Positions 43,149 through 52,499 of a stretch of DNA of 64,000 nt are shown here, piece by piece. The stretch covers positions 1 through 64,000 of the forward strand of contig NZ_JBFAKK010000021.1 of NCBI RefSeq assembly GCF_040655735.1, in the 5' to 3' direction. The translations under genes and the position numbers were made by a program. How positions within the stretch are numbered: the stretch's first letter is position 1; every line of letters starts with the position of its first letter. Origin of the DNA: Phytomonospora sp040655735. GTDB lineage: Bacteria; Actinomycetota; Actinomycetes; Mycobacteriales; Micromonosporaceae. Under the pieces are notes generated by a model that saw only the letters and a program-made list of their open reading frames with translations, was not told where the DNA came from and did no database searches.

Positions 43149-43547
43149 CTAGGCGGGGTCCTCAAAGGAGTCCTCGCCGACCCGCCAGACCATCCATTGG
43201 CCGTCATCGAAGCCGGACAGGACCGCCATCTCCGGTGTGTCGGCCTGTTCGCGCGGCGGTCCAAGCCGAACGGCATCGTCGCCCAGCCAAAGCTCGATCC
43301 CCGTTCCGGTTCCCTCATTCGTGCTGGTCACGATCTGCGGAATGAGTCCGACCAGTGCGTCGGCCCAGCCGAGTTCCCCGGGCAGTTGTGCGCGCCCTCC
43401 GCGAACGACCGCTGGGAAGACGTAGCAGTTGAGCACCGGCATCTCGTCGGACCGCTCGCGGTCGAAGCGGAGCTGCACGTAGTCCATGACGAACTGCACG
43501 GAGTACAAGCGCGCCCCGACCAGTCTCTTCAGCAGTTCGTTCGGCAT
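43149..43547 (-). CDS. Conserved small protein of unknown function
   Basis: 132 residues from the ATG at 43547 (a GTG at 43556 would add three). It begins MPNELLKRLVGARLYSVQFV and continues MDYVQLRFD, a nucleotide-free alpha/beta protein with no signal or helix anchors. Strand-rich sequence around VLNCYVFPAVV and GTGIELWLGDDAVRLG resembles small polymorphic-toxin immunity or regulatory proteins, but I do not recognise it. It stands alone next to the IS remnant. Confidence 0.65.
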   Translation of the reverse strand: MPNELLKRLVGARLYSVQFVMDYVQLRFDRERSDEMPVLNCYVFPAVVRGGRAQLPGELGWADALVGLIPQIVTSTNEGTGTGIELWLGDDAVRLGPPREQADTPEMAVLSGFDDGQWMVWRVGEDSFEDPA

Positions 43548-43780
43548 ATAACCCACGGGCGCAAGCTACCGAGCCGCCGCCGGGAAACTCGCTGCGCCCG
43601 GTGCGGCAAGACAGTACTGAAGGGGTCGCCGCGACCTCACCCCCGCGATGAAAGGCCGCGAGCTCCGCCGGTAGCCGCCAGGTACCGGACGGAGCTCTCA
43701 AGAGGGATGAGGAATGCGGCCGGATGCGTTCACCGCACCGGCGTGACGTGATCCGGTCGATCGTCCCTGAGGGGGCGGGG

Positions 43781-43800
43781 ATCTGACCGGGTGGTCAGAT
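43781..43800. terminator. Hairpin overlapping the STAS stop codon
   Basis: ATCTGACC (43781-43788) pairs with GGTCAGAT (43793-43800) around a 4-base loop. The stem contains the stop codon of the minus-strand STAS gene. Confidence 0.5.
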
Positions 43801-44151
43801 GTGCTGGATCAGTTGCGTTGACCTGGGCTCGTGCTCTTCGGCGGTCAGGCCGGTGAGCCCGGTGAGCCCGGTGATGGTGAGCAGGTGCGCCACGTCGTGG
43901 TTGGGATGGTCGAGCCGGAGCCAACCGTCGGCGGCCGCGCAGCGGTGGGCGGCGGTGACCAGCACGCCCAGACCGGTGCTGTCGCAGAACGCCAGTGCCG
44001 TCAGGTCGAGGACGATCCGGGGCGGACTCACCGTCTCGGTCAGCTCGACGAGCCGGGTGTGCAGGCAGTTCGAAGTGGCGACATCGAGCTCGCCTTCGAG
44101 ACGTATCTCCACCCGGTCGGCATGAACCGCTGGGGTGATTGTCAGAAGCAC
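43795..44151 (-). CDS. STAS-domain anti-sigma-factor antagonist
   Basis: 118 residues from GTG at 44151 with CGAGG 7 bases upstream. The STAS fold reads VEIRLEGELDVATSNCLHTR, then VLDLTALAFCDSTGLGVLV, where the serine in DSTGLG is the phosphorylation site used by anti-sigma kinases. It probably binds an anti-sigma factor in a partner-switching pathway; none is encoded nearby. A nine-base repeat gives GLTGLTGLT near the C-terminus. Confidence 0.9.
   Translation of the reverse strand: MLLTITPAVHADRVEIRLEGELDVATSNCLHTRLVELTETVSPPRIVLDLTALAFCDSTGLGVLVTAAHRCAAADGWLRLDHPNHDVAHLLTITGLTGLTGLTAEEHEPRSTQLIQHI
43850..43876. repeat. Nine-base tandem repeat within the STAS gene
   Basis: CCGGTGAGC occurs twice followed by CCGGTGATG (43850-43876), coding Thr-Gly-Leu units on the minus strand. 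Being in multiples of three it can vary without a frameshift. Confidence 0.7.
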
Positions 44152-44420
44152 TCATAGACCTCGCTGTGGGGTCCGGCAGTATATGCGGCGCCTACCGGTA
44201 CGCCGGGCGACCCCGCCGACGTACTTCGTCGAGCCGTCGAGACCTTCGTGTCGCGGCCGCGTCCACGATGAGGACGTACGTCCGCGGCCCGAGTCGAATC
44301 TACTGCAGTCCGCCGGCCGCCGGACGGAGTCGGCGCGCTTTCGACGGAGCGTGTCCGCAAGATCATTCAACGTGTTCGCGACGGTGGGCCGCGGCCCTGC
44401 CACCGGACCCGCCGGCGGGT

Positions 44421-46253
44421 TCAGGGCTCGATGATGTTGAAGGCCGGGTCACCGGGGTCGAGGACCGACAGCAGCCGCCCGAGCGCGGCGGCATCGCCGT
44501 CGAGGACGAGGCCCGCTTTCCCGGCACCGTCGACGTCGCCGGTGGCGAGGAGCGCCAGGGCCGCTCGCGGAACGGTGACGGTCACCGCCACGTCCCCGCC
44601 GCCGTCGCGGACATAGGTGAAGACGCCGTTGCGAAGCGTGGTGCGGTACTCGGCGTCGTGGTCGGGGAAACGCCAGCCCAGGGCGAGATCGACGTCCCAG
44701 CACCCCGGTCCGTCGACCTGGACGGCGAGGGCGTCGAAGAACATCTCCGGCGGCAACTCGGCGAGCACGTCGCCGGAGGCGGGCACGGTCGGGGTGCCGA
44801 AGTTGCCCTCGCGCAGTTCGGTGGCCCCGGACAGGTACACGTTGCGCCAGGTGCCGTTCTCGGACCCGAAGCCCAGGCGTTCGAGCACGTCGGCGAGCAG
44901 CGCCCGCGCCCTGGTGTGGCCGGGTTCGGCGAAGACGACGTGGTCGAGTACCTGCGCGGCCCAGCGCAGGTCGCCGTCGTCGGCGCACCTCCCCGCCTTT
45001 TCAACGACGGTGTCGGCGCCGCCCATGAACTCGACGTAGCGTTCGGCGGCCTCCTGCGGCGGGTGCTGCCAGAGCCGGGCCGGGTTGCCGTCGTACCAGC
45101 CCATGTAGCGCTGGTAGACGGCTTTGACGTTGTGACTGATGGACCCGTAGTAGCCGTGGGTGTGCCAGGCCTTCCGCAGGGCCGGGGGCAGCTCGATCAT
45201 CTCGGCGATCTCGCCGCCGGTGTAGCCCTTGTTGAGCAGGCGGAGGGTCTGGTCGTGCTGGTAGGCGTAGAGGTCGCGCTGGAGGCCGAGGAACTCGCGG
45301 ATGTTCTCGCTTCCCCAGGTGGGCCAGTGGTGCGAGGCGAAGACGACGTCGACCTCGCCGGCGAACAGCTCGATGGCCTCGGTGAGGTAGCGCGCCCAGA
45401 TGTGCGGGTCGCGGACCAGTGCCCCGCGCAGGGTGAGGAGATTGTGGAGGGTGTGGGTGGCGTTCTCGGCCATGCACACCGCGCGCCGGTCGGGGAACAG
45501 GAAGTGCATCTCGGCGGGTGCCTCGGTGCCCGGTGCCATCTGGAACACCATGCGGACGCCGTCGACGGTCAGTTCCTGGCCTGTGGTGGTGATCTCCACC
45601 GTCGGCGGGATGAGGCTGACCGAACCGGTCGAGGTCGTCTGCCCGAGCCCGGCGCCGACGCCGCCCTCGATCCCGCGCGTCAGGGCGGCTCCGTACATGT
45701 ACCCGGCACGGCGCGCCATGGCCGTCCCCGCGAACACGTTCTCGGAGATGGCGTGCTCCAGGAAGCCCTCCGGAGCGATGACGGGCACGCGCCCGGAGTC
45801 GACGTCCTCGCGGGACACCACGCCCTTGGCGCCGCCGAAGTGGTCGACGTGGCTGTGCGTGTAGATCAGCCCGGTGACCGGGCGGTCCCCGCGGTGTTCG
45901 CGGTACAGCTGGAGGGCTGTGCGGGCCGTCTCCACCGACAGCAGCGGGTCGACCACGATGACGCCGGTGTCGCCTTCGATGAAGGAGATGTTGGACAGGT
46001 CGAGGCCGCGGACCTGATAGATCCCCTCGATGACCTCGAACAGGCCCTGGATCGATGCCAGCCTCGACTGCCGCCACAGGCTCGGGTGCACCGAATCGGG
46101 CCGCTCGCCTTCCAGAAAGGCGGCATAGGAGTCGTTGTCCCACACGACCTCGCCGGACTCGTCGCGGACCACGCCGGGGCCCGCCGCCACGAGGCCGCGG
46201 CGCGCGTCGGCGAAGTCCTGCTCATCCTCGAAGGGGAAGTTCGCCTCGCCCAT
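44421..46253 (-). CDS. Alkylsulfatase-type metallo-beta-lactamase-fold hydrolase (SdsA1/BDS1-like)
   Basis: 610 residues from the ATG at 46253 (AGGAG 8 bases upstream). The zinc site is YTHSHVDHFGG (His133, His135, Asp137, His138), with MAENATHTLHNLLTLRGA and FASHHWPTWGSENI completing it. The central dimerisation domain (YGSISHNVKAVYQRYMGWYD) and C-terminal SCP-like domain match secondary/primary alkylsulfatases that release sulfate from SDS-like esters. Length fits. No export signal is visible, so it may act in the cytosol. Confidence 0.92.
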   Translation of the reverse strand: MGEANFPFEDEQDFADARRGLVAAGPGVVRDESGEVVWDNDSYAAFLEGERPDSVHPSLWRQSRLASIQGLFEVIEGIYQVRGLDLSNISFIEGDTGVIVVDPLLSVETARTALQLYREHRGDRPVTGLIYTHSHVDHFGGAKGVVSREDVDSGRVPVIAPEGFLEHAISENVFAGTAMARRAGYMYGAALTRGIEGGVGAGLGQTTSTGSVSLIPPTVEITTTGQELTVDGVRMVFQMAPGTEAPAEMHFLFPDRRAVCMAENATHTLHNLLTLRGALVRDPHIWARYLTEAIELFAGEVDVVFASHHWPTWGSENIREFLGLQRDLYAYQHDQTLRLLNKGYTGGEIAEMIELPPALRKAWHTHGYYGSISHNVKAVYQRYMGWYDGNPARLWQHPPQEAAERYVEFMGGADTVVEKAGRCADDGDLRWAAQVLDHVVFAEPGHTRARALLADVLERLGFGSENGTWRNVYLSGATELREGNFGTPTVPASGDVLAELPPEMFFDALAVQVDGPGCWDVDLALGWRFPDHDAEYRTTLRNGVFTYVRDGGGDVAVTVTVPRAALALLATGDVDGAGKAGLVLDGDAAALGRLLSVLDPGDPAFNIIEP

Positions 46254-46395
46254 CGGTCCCGCTCCTCTCGCCGCACCGATCCGGAAGGCCGGTGCCCAAG
46301 CCCGCAGAATATGCGGATCTACCCGGCGAACAGTGCTCATCCATAGCTTTTCGCCCCGATATCCGGCTCGGCGGCCGCCCCACGCGAAAGAGACT

Positions 46396-46430
46396 GGCCC
46401 GGCCCGCCGAATCTGCCGGCGGGCCGGGCC
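46396..46430. terminator. Strong 14-bp hairpin terminator
   Basis: GGCCCGGCCCGCCG (46396-46409) pairs perfectly with CGGCGGGCCGGGCC (46417-46430) around a 7-base loop, 5 bases beyond the stop of the giant surface protein gene on the minus strand. Confidence 0.85.
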
Positions 46431-46435
46431 TGTCG

Positions 46436-49400
46436 TCATGCTCCCGGTGTCACCGTGCGGCCGCTCCTGCGCCGGGCGAGGAGGATCAGCGCCAGCCCGG
46501 TCAGCAGCGCGATCGCGCCCAGCAGGATCGAGACCGGGTGACTTCCACCGGTCGTCGAAAGTGCGTCGCCCCCATCAGGCCCCGGCGCTGTGGGGTCGCC
46601 CGACGGCTGCGGGGTCGGCGGCGGTGCCGGGAAGGTGTTGGTGATGGTGTCGACGGCGGGTTCGGCCGTGGCGTTCCACGGCACCACGACGGTGATCGGA
46701 TCGCCCTCCGGGTGGTCGCTGTCGGCGCCATTGGCCTCGGACTCGTAGATGACGCAGGTGGCGTTCGCGGGAATGCCGGTGAGCGTCCACGGGTCGTCGG
46801 GACCGAAGTCCGCCGTCCCGGAGCGGACGACGACCGGGTCGCCGGTGTCCGGCGTGACCGTGCACTCGTAGGTGAGCTCGTAGTCACCGTCGGGCGCCTC
46901 GGCTCCCGGCTCGATCGTCACCTTCTTGTCGATGCGCACGTTGCCGAAGACGAGTCCGACGCCGGTCTTCTGCGGTTCGACGGCGCCGAGCTGGGTCTCG
47001 GTGCCGGGTGTGTCGATCAGTTCGCTGTGCCCGAAGGAGTTCCAGGCGATCGACGGGTCGGCGGCCTCGCCGGGGTCGGCCGGGGAGGTCATCTCCCAGG
47101 TGACGTCGATCGTGCCACCCGGCGCCAGACCGGGAGCGGTGAACTCGGCGTACATCTGGAAGCCGGTGGCGTTCGGGTCGAACGGTTCCGTCCAGGCACC
47201 CGCCGGGCAGGAGTCGGGCGGACGCAGGTCATCCGAGCAGGGTTCGTCGTCCTCGGTGTAGGTGAGCGTGGTCGTGGCGGTGCTTCCGTCGGTGGGTTCG
47301 GCGACCACCGGCGGGGCGACCAGCGTTGGCGCGATGTCCCACATCGTGCCCCGGTCGGCGGGGTCGATGACCCCGGTGTCGCCGGGAGAGGGAAGCTCGT
47401 CGATGAGTCTGGCGTCCTCGGCGCGGTAGGTGCCGCTGTTGGTCAGGCGGGCGAGGAAGCTGAAGTTCTCGCCCGGATAGACCAGCGCGACGCACGGGTA
47501 ACGGGTGTAGGAGACCCCGTCGCGGTCGAGGTGCGGACACATCGGATCGTCCAGAGGCACGTACTCCTCGCGGACGGTGTCGTAGAGCCCCAGGCCGGGG
47601 TTGCCCGAGACCCACTTGCGGGCGTTGAACGAGGCACCGGCCAGGGTGGTCACCGCGGCCTCGGAGGTGCAGTTGAGGCCCGGCAGGAACGGGTCGCCCT
47701 CGACGATGCCGTCCGGCGGCACGTCACTGCAGACGAAGTCGTCGGTCGTCGACGACCCCGCGCCCATCGGGTTGACCGCGGTCGTCCCCGCCGCCACGCC
47801 CGGTGCCATCTTCATCCCGATGCGGATGACCAGGACGCTGCCGACCTCGAAGCGGCCGGGGAAGTCCCAGACGAGCCGGGTCACTCGCCCGCTGGAGTCG
47901 GTCTCCGGGGTGAAGACCACCGGCCCGGGCGGGGTGGTCCCGTCGGGGACGTCGAAACTCTCGATGGCGTAGGGCTCGCCGTTGACGCCCGTCTCGTCGA
48001 ACTCCAGCTCCGGCGGGACCGGGTCGGAGACCTCCAGGTCGGGCAGCGCGGCCGTGCCGGAGTTGCGGATCGTCAGGTCGAAGTAGGCGGTCTGGCCCGG
48101 CGCGATGGCCGCGGGCCCGACGACGGTCTTCTCGACGTCGAGGGCCGGTGTGCCCTCGACGACCGTCAGGTCGGCGTCCACCGGCGGGATGTCGAAGCCG
48201 CCGCCGAGGTTGCCGAGTGCCTCCCCGTGGGCGTCGGCCGTGTCGGTGTAGGTGCCCAGGACGGGCTCACCGGTCTCCCGGTCGGTCTCGCGAGCGGTGA
48301 CGGTGAAGCAGACCGAGGCCTGGACGCACGGCCCGCCGGCCGGGAAGTTCTCCCCCGGCGTGAGGTTGTATCCGTCGTGGGCGGGATCCGACGACGTGAA
48401 GGTCACCCGGATGCCCTGAATGTCGCCCGGGCTCACCCCGCCCGGCAGCGGCGGTGTGTTCGACGAGGTCGGCGTCCCGTTGATCCAGTCACCGTCGGCG
48501 CAGCCGTCGGTGCACACGTCGACCTGGACCAGGTCCGAGCCCGGCGGGAACGACACCCCCACCAACTCGACGAAGTCGAAGGACCGGAAGAAGTCCGAAC
48601 CCGCGCCGTCCTCGTCGAAGTCGGTGACCATGAGCGACTTCAGGTGGGTGTTGCCGGTGTTGGCGACGCGCAGCTTCACCTCCGCGAGCTCCGGGTCGAG
48701 GCCCGGGGTGGGCTTGTCGACCGTGCCCGGCTCGATGAACTTCTGCAGGCTCGCCGCGCTGTTGGGCGGGCTGGTGATCAGGTCCGGGCCGCAGGAGGTC
48801 GAGGCGTCGACATCGCCGTCGATCACCGGCTGCCCACCGGCCAGGACGATGTAGCAGTTCGGAATGGTCACGCCGTCGGGAACGCCGTCACGGCGCACGA
48901 CCTCGACGTCGACCGTGCACACCGTGCCGGCCGGGAGCGGATCGGAGACGACCTCGAACCCGCGTGCGGCGTCGTAGTCGGCGTCGGTCGCCGAGTCCAG
49001 CGGCACCCTGGTGAACCCGCCGGAGCCGTTGGGGATCAGCAGGTTGATCGTGGCGTTGGGCCCGCAGTCGGCGGTCAGTTCGGTGATGCGCACCGAGGCG
49101 AACGGCTGCGAGTCGTCGGAGAGGCCACCGGTCGTCGAGGCCGGGTCGATCAGGTGGAAGTCGGCCAGGTCCTGCCCGGAGTCGTTGTTGAAGGTCAGCG
49201 TGTACTCGACCGGCGTGTCCTCGGGCAGCTCGCGCTGGCTGGCGGTCTTGGTGCCCGGACCGGACGGCTGAAGCTTGTCGACGACGGTCAGGATGGCGCA
49301 ACCGGTGCCGACGGCCGTGGTGGAGCCGTTGCCGGTGTTGACCGCGGAGCCGTCGGCGCAGTTGCTGTAATCGCCGGGCACGGCGTTACCGGTGAGGGTT

Positions 49401-51061
49401 CCGTGGACGTCGAGGCCGGCCTTGGTGTCGACCGCGATCGTCGCCTCGCCGGGAGGGCTGGCGTAGACGACCTCGATGGAGGTGACCTGCATCGAGGGGT
49501 CGTCGGGCCCGCCGGCGGGGCAGGTGAAGTCGCCGGGCCGGTCGTGGACCACGGTCGTCGGCGGTGCGGTGTCGTCGAGCTCGACCGTGGAGCCGTCCTC
49601 GCAGGTGATCGTCGTGTGGGCGGTCGCGGCTCCGTCGGGGAAGCGCAGCCGCACCTCGGTGACGTCCATGTAGTCCAGCCCGCTCTGCGGGTTGGACACC
49701 GAGGGCTCCCGGACCGTCAGCGTCTCGACCGGGAACGCCGAGGTGTTGGCCACGTCGATCATCGCCGAGACCGGCCAGCGCCGCTGGGCGGGCGGCGTGG
49801 GCGGTGCGTCGGGCACGTAGTCGCCGTCGGCGTCCGCGGCCCACTGTTTGTTCACGTCGACCGAGGCGATGTTGGGCACGATCTGGAAGTCGTCACTGGC
49901 CGGGGTGCCCTCGGTGGTGCCCTCGTCGTTGGTCGCCGACGGCGTCGCGGTGTTCGTGACCGTCTGGGTCGTGGTCGGCTCGATCGGCGTCGTGCCGTCG
50001 ACGCGCTCGTTGTCGCGCAGGGTCAGCTCGAAGGCCACGCTTCCGCTGGCGTCGTTGGGGATCGGGTCGCCGGTGGAACCGGAGAACACGAACTGGAGAC
50101 CGGTGACCTGTGCCAGGTCGATGCCCGCGTCGGGAGTCAACGGCGAACCGGTCTGGACCGCGCCCTCGGTCCAGGCACCGCACTCCTGGGCGTACGGGAG
50201 GGTGCAGTAGAGGACCTGCACCTGGTCGGCGCCTTCGGGGTAGGTGACCTCGCCGAGGTCGGTGAGGTCGAAGTAGTTCCACGGGTCCCCGTCGGGCGTG
50301 CCCGTGGTCTGGTCGGTGAGCGTCATGCTCGTGACCTCGGCGGCGCCGCTTGAGGCGTTGGCGATGCCGAGCGTGACGGTGGTGGCCTCGTCGGAGGCCG
50401 CCAGGGCCGATCCGTCGGCCCAGTCCTTCGTGGCGCCGGTGTCGACCTCGACCGGGACGTTCACCTCGACGGCGGCGTCGTCGCTGTCCGGATCGGCGTT
50501 GTCGGCGTCGACCGACGCGGTGTTGGGGACGATCGTCCCGTCGGGCACGTCGGTGTCGGCGGGCAGGGACGCGCTGACCTGAACCGAGGTCGAACTGCCC
50601 GCCGGGACGCTCGGGACCGTCACGGTGAGCTCGCGGGTGTCGGCGTCATAGGTGTAGGTGTACGCCGCGACGCCGGGGAAGACCGTCCCGCCCGGCGGGT
50701 CGGTGTCGGGCCCGCCGCTCCAGGTATAGGTGCCCGGGACGAGGTCGATGTCGAACTCTTCGGGGAAGGTGTCGGTGACGGTGACGTTCTGGCACTCCTC
50801 GGCCAGCGAGGTGCAGTCGACGCGGATGACGTAGTTGAACGAGCCGCCCGGCTCCAGACCGTCGGCGGGAACGCCCACCGTCGACTTGTCGATCCCGATC
50901 ACCGCCGCCCATGCCGGAGACGCCGGCACGATCACGAGTGCGGCGGCGGTGAGCGCCGCGAGGGTGATCCCCAGCGCCCGTCGCAGGCTGGCGCGGGCAT
51001 TCGTCCACTGTGTGCGCACGAACTCCCGAACACGGAACAACGACATCCGATTGGTGAGCAT
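46436..51061 (-). CDS. Giant surface-anchored protein with DUF11-like repeats
   Basis: 1541 residues from the ATG at 51061 (GTG at 51067 and ATG at 51046 are alternatives). A long signal peptide ends SPAWAA. Many beta-sandwich repeats of the DUF11/isopeptide type follow, with motifs such as ALDVEKTVVGPAAIAPGQTA and YFDLTIRNSGTAALPDLEV. A DUF5979-like domain lies near the end (NVRIDKKVTIEPGAEAPDGD). The C-terminus has a sorting-like signal LSTTGG, a transmembrane helix (ILLGAIALLTGLALILLA) and RRRSGR, indicating sortase or membrane anchoring. Composition is rich in Asp, Thr and Pro. It is probably an adhesin or stalk on the cell surface; the partner is unknown. Confidence 0.85.
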   Translation of the reverse strand: MLTNRMSLFRVREFVRTQWTNARASLRRALGITLAALTAAALVIVPASPAWAAVIGIDKSTVGVPADGLEPGGSFNYVIRVDCTSLAEECQNVTVTDTFPEEFDIDLVPGTYTWSGGPDTDPPGGTVFPGVAAYTYTYDADTRELTVTVPSVPAGSSTSVQVSASLPADTDVPDGTIVPNTASVDADNADPDSDDAAVEVNVPVEVDTGATKDWADGSALAASDEATTVTLGIANASSGAAEVTSMTLTDQTTGTPDGDPWNYFDLTDLGEVTYPEGADQVQVLYCTLPYAQECGAWTEGAVQTGSPLTPDAGIDLAQVTGLQFVFSGSTGDPIPNDASGSVAFELTLRDNERVDGTTPIEPTTTQTVTNTATPSATNDEGTTEGTPASDDFQIVPNIASVDVNKQWAADADGDYVPDAPPTPPAQRRWPVSAMIDVANTSAFPVETLTVREPSVSNPQSGLDYMDVTEVRLRFPDGAATAHTTITCEDGSTVELDDTAPPTTVVHDRPGDFTCPAGGPDDPSMQVTSIEVVYASPPGEATIAVDTKAGLDVHGTLTGNAVPGDYSNCADGSAVNTGNGSTTAVGTGCAILTVVDKLQPSGPGTKTASQRELPEDTPVEYTLTFNNDSGQDLADFHLIDPASTTGGLSDDSQPFASVRITELTADCGPNATINLLIPNGSGGFTRVPLDSATDADYDAARGFEVVSDPLPAGTVCTVDVEVVRRDGVPDGVTIPNCYIVLAGGQPVIDGDVDASTSCGPDLITSPPNSAASLQKFIEPGTVDKPTPGLDPELAEVKLRVANTGNTHLKSLMVTDFDEDGAGSDFFRSFDFVELVGVSFPPGSDLVQVDVCTDGCADGDWINGTPTSSNTPPLPGGVSPGDIQGIRVTFTSSDPAHDGYNLTPGENFPAGGPCVQASVCFTVTARETDRETGEPVLGTYTDTADAHGEALGNLGGGFDIPPVDADLTVVEGTPALDVEKTVVGPAAIAPGQTAYFDLTIRNSGTAALPDLEVSDPVPPELEFDETGVNGEPYAIESFDVPDGTTPPGPVVFTPETDSSGRVTRLVWDFPGRFEVGSVLVIRIGMKMAPGVAAGTTAVNPMGAGSSTTDDFVCSDVPPDGIVEGDPFLPGLNCTSEAAVTTLAGASFNARKWVSGNPGLGLYDTVREEYVPLDDPMCPHLDRDGVSYTRYPCVALVYPGENFSFLARLTNSGTYRAEDARLIDELPSPGDTGVIDPADRGTMWDIAPTLVAPPVVAEPTDGSTATTTLTYTEDDEPCSDDLRPPDSCPAGAWTEPFDPNATGFQMYAEFTAPGLAPGGTIDVTWEMTSPADPGEAADPSIAWNSFGHSELIDTPGTETQLGAVEPQKTGVGLVFGNVRIDKKVTIEPGAEAPDGDYELTYECTVTPDTGDPVVVRSGTADFGPDDPWTLTGIPANATCVIYESEANGADSDHPEGDPITVVVPWNATAEPAVDTITNTFPAPPPTPQPSGDPTAPGPDGGDALSTTGGSHPVSILLGAIALLTGLALILLARRRSGRTVTPGA

Positions 51062-51246
51062 AGTCACCAATATCTACTATTCACGTGGCTTTTGCGGTGA
51101 TATCCATCCGGGAATGTCTCTTTCGGTGCCGTCCGATAAGCACTCGTTGCGTGACCGGGCCTGCCCGCGCGGCTGCCCTCCGGATCTGTCTACTGTGGAC
51201 TTCGATCGGGTAGGCATGGAGCTGTCGCCGACAGGCAGGAAACCCC

Positions 51247-51903
51247 ATGCGCGAACACGAGCATCTTCCCGACGGCCCCGCCCCGCGCCGCGCGCCGCGC
51301 ATGGCCGCCACCGCACCCCGGTCGGTCCTCGACCTCCAGCGCACCGCCGGCAACCGGGCGGTGAACGAGGCACTGGCGGTGCAGCGCGTCTACACCGGCA
51401 CGCACTCCGTCCAGTACGGCCCGCTCTGGAACGGCAGCGGCACCGAGATGCACGCCGAGCTGCACCCGAAGAAGGTCACCGAAGGCACCGTGCCCAGCAC
51501 CGTGCCACCCTGGTGGCCGGCGCCCGGCACGCCGGCGCGCGCGTGGACCGCGGGTCATCTCGTGCAGGGCCACCTGCTCAACCACAACATCGGCGGGCCC
51601 GGCAACACGATGAGCAACCTGACTCCGCTCACCAGGAGCGCCAACGGCCAGCACCACGGCAAGGTGGAGAAGACCGTCAAGAAGGCGCTGCTGGAACACG
51701 GCCACGTGGTGGAATACAACGTGAAGGCCGACTACACCGGACATCCGAGCGCCGCGCAGATCGGCGCGCCGCCGGGTGTCGCCAAAGCGGTCACGCCGAC
51801 CATGGCCAAGGGCATCGCGGCCGAGTACACCATCTACGTGAACGGCAAGGACAAGGGCGGAGACCGGTGGGAGATCACCAACGAGACCAGTGCGTTCAAG
51901 TGA
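51247..51903 (+). CDS. Candidate nuclease toxin with LQRTAGNRAV N-terminal motif
   Basis: 218 residues from the ATG at 51247 (AGGAA 6 bases upstream). The first 45 are polar and carry DLQRTAGNRAVNEAL (29-43), a motif recurrent in actinobacterial proteins linked to extracellular contractile injection systems. Residues about 48-218 read RAWTAGHLVQGHLLNHNIGG, then NTMSNLTPLTRSANGQHHGK, the pattern of DNA/RNA non-specific (beta-beta-alpha metal type) endonuclease toxins; His104, His109 and Asn residues are candidate catalytic positions. There is no signal peptide. Its stop overlaps the following gene in GTGA, the usual toxin-immunity coupling. Confidence 0.78.
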   Translation: MREHEHLPDGPAPRRAPRMAATAPRSVLDLQRTAGNRAVNEALAVQRVYTGTHSVQYGPLWNGSGTEMHAELHPKKVTEGTVPSTVPPWWPAPGTPARAWTAGHLVQGHLLNHNIGGPGNTMSNLTPLTRSANGQHHGKVEKTVKKALLEHGHVVEYNVKADYTGHPSAAQIGAPPGVAKAVTPTMAKGIAAEYTIYVNGKDKGGDRWEITNETSAFK

Positions 51904-52493
51904 GCGACGCCCGGACGCGGCTGGAGGCGATGGTGGCCGGCCTGCGCGACAATCCCCGCGTCGAGGTGGTCTCGGCAGCGGTCGGCGATCCCACGTCCGC
52001 GGCCGACCTCGCGTCGGTGGAGAGGCTCGCGCCGGCCGGCGTCCTGGACTTCTACCGCCAGGTGGGCTCCTTCAGCCTCGAATGGCGGCACACCGTGGCC
52101 GAGCTTTCGCAAGGCGACCTCGCCGACCAGGGCTTCGTGAACATCATCCCGATCACCGAGGTGTACGGCGACTGGGCGGGGAACGTGTGGTTCCCCGGCG
52201 ACGACGAGACCTTCCGCGACGTGAAGCCCTTCGACGCCTTCGTCCCCGAAGCCTGCGCGGCCTTCACCGACGGCGACACCGTCGTCTACCACTACTACGG
52301 CGAGGAAGTGGAGGACACCGGCCGGACCTTCGCCGAATGGTTCGAGCTGCTGCTGGTCTCGCGCGGCTACTGGTACTGGATCCAGACCCTGTGCGCCGAG
52401 ACCGCCGGCTCCCACGAGGCCGAAGCGTTCCGGCGGGTGATGCCGCAGGTGTTCCCCGGGATCGACATCGCGGAGTTCCGGCCCCTGGCCTGA
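51900..52493 (+). CDS. SUKH/SMI1-like candidate immunity protein
   Basis: 197 residues from GTG at 51900, overlapping the toxin stop by 4 bases. It resembles the SMI1/KNR4 (SUKH) superfamily: SVERLAPAGVLDFYRQVGSF with SLEWRH, FVNIIPITEVYGDWAGNVWF, a hydrophobic strand TVVYHYYGEEVEDTG, then FAEWFELLLVSRGYWYWIQT. SUKH proteins bind and neutralise co-encoded nuclease toxins in the cytosol. The acidic surface (many Asp/Glu) suits binding to a basic toxin. The specific family is inferred from pattern, not from a search. Confidence 0.75.
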   Translation: MSDARTRLEAMVAGLRDNPRVEVVSAAVGDPTSAADLASVERLAPAGVLDFYRQVGSFSLEWRHTVAELSQGDLADQGFVNIIPITEVYGDWAGNVWFPGDDETFRDVKPFDAFVPEACAAFTDGDTVVYHYYGEEVEDTGRTFAEWFELLLVSRGYWYWIQTLCAETAGSHEAEAFRRVMPQVFPGIDIAEFRPLA

Positions 52494-52499
52494 GCGTGT

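Noticed and set aside
46055..50353. A 1432-codon plus-strand frame opposite the giant surface gene
   Set aside because: Composition (Val/Gly/Arg/Asp-rich, no domains) is that of an antisense shadow; the minus-strand frame has a signal peptide, repeats and a membrane anchor.
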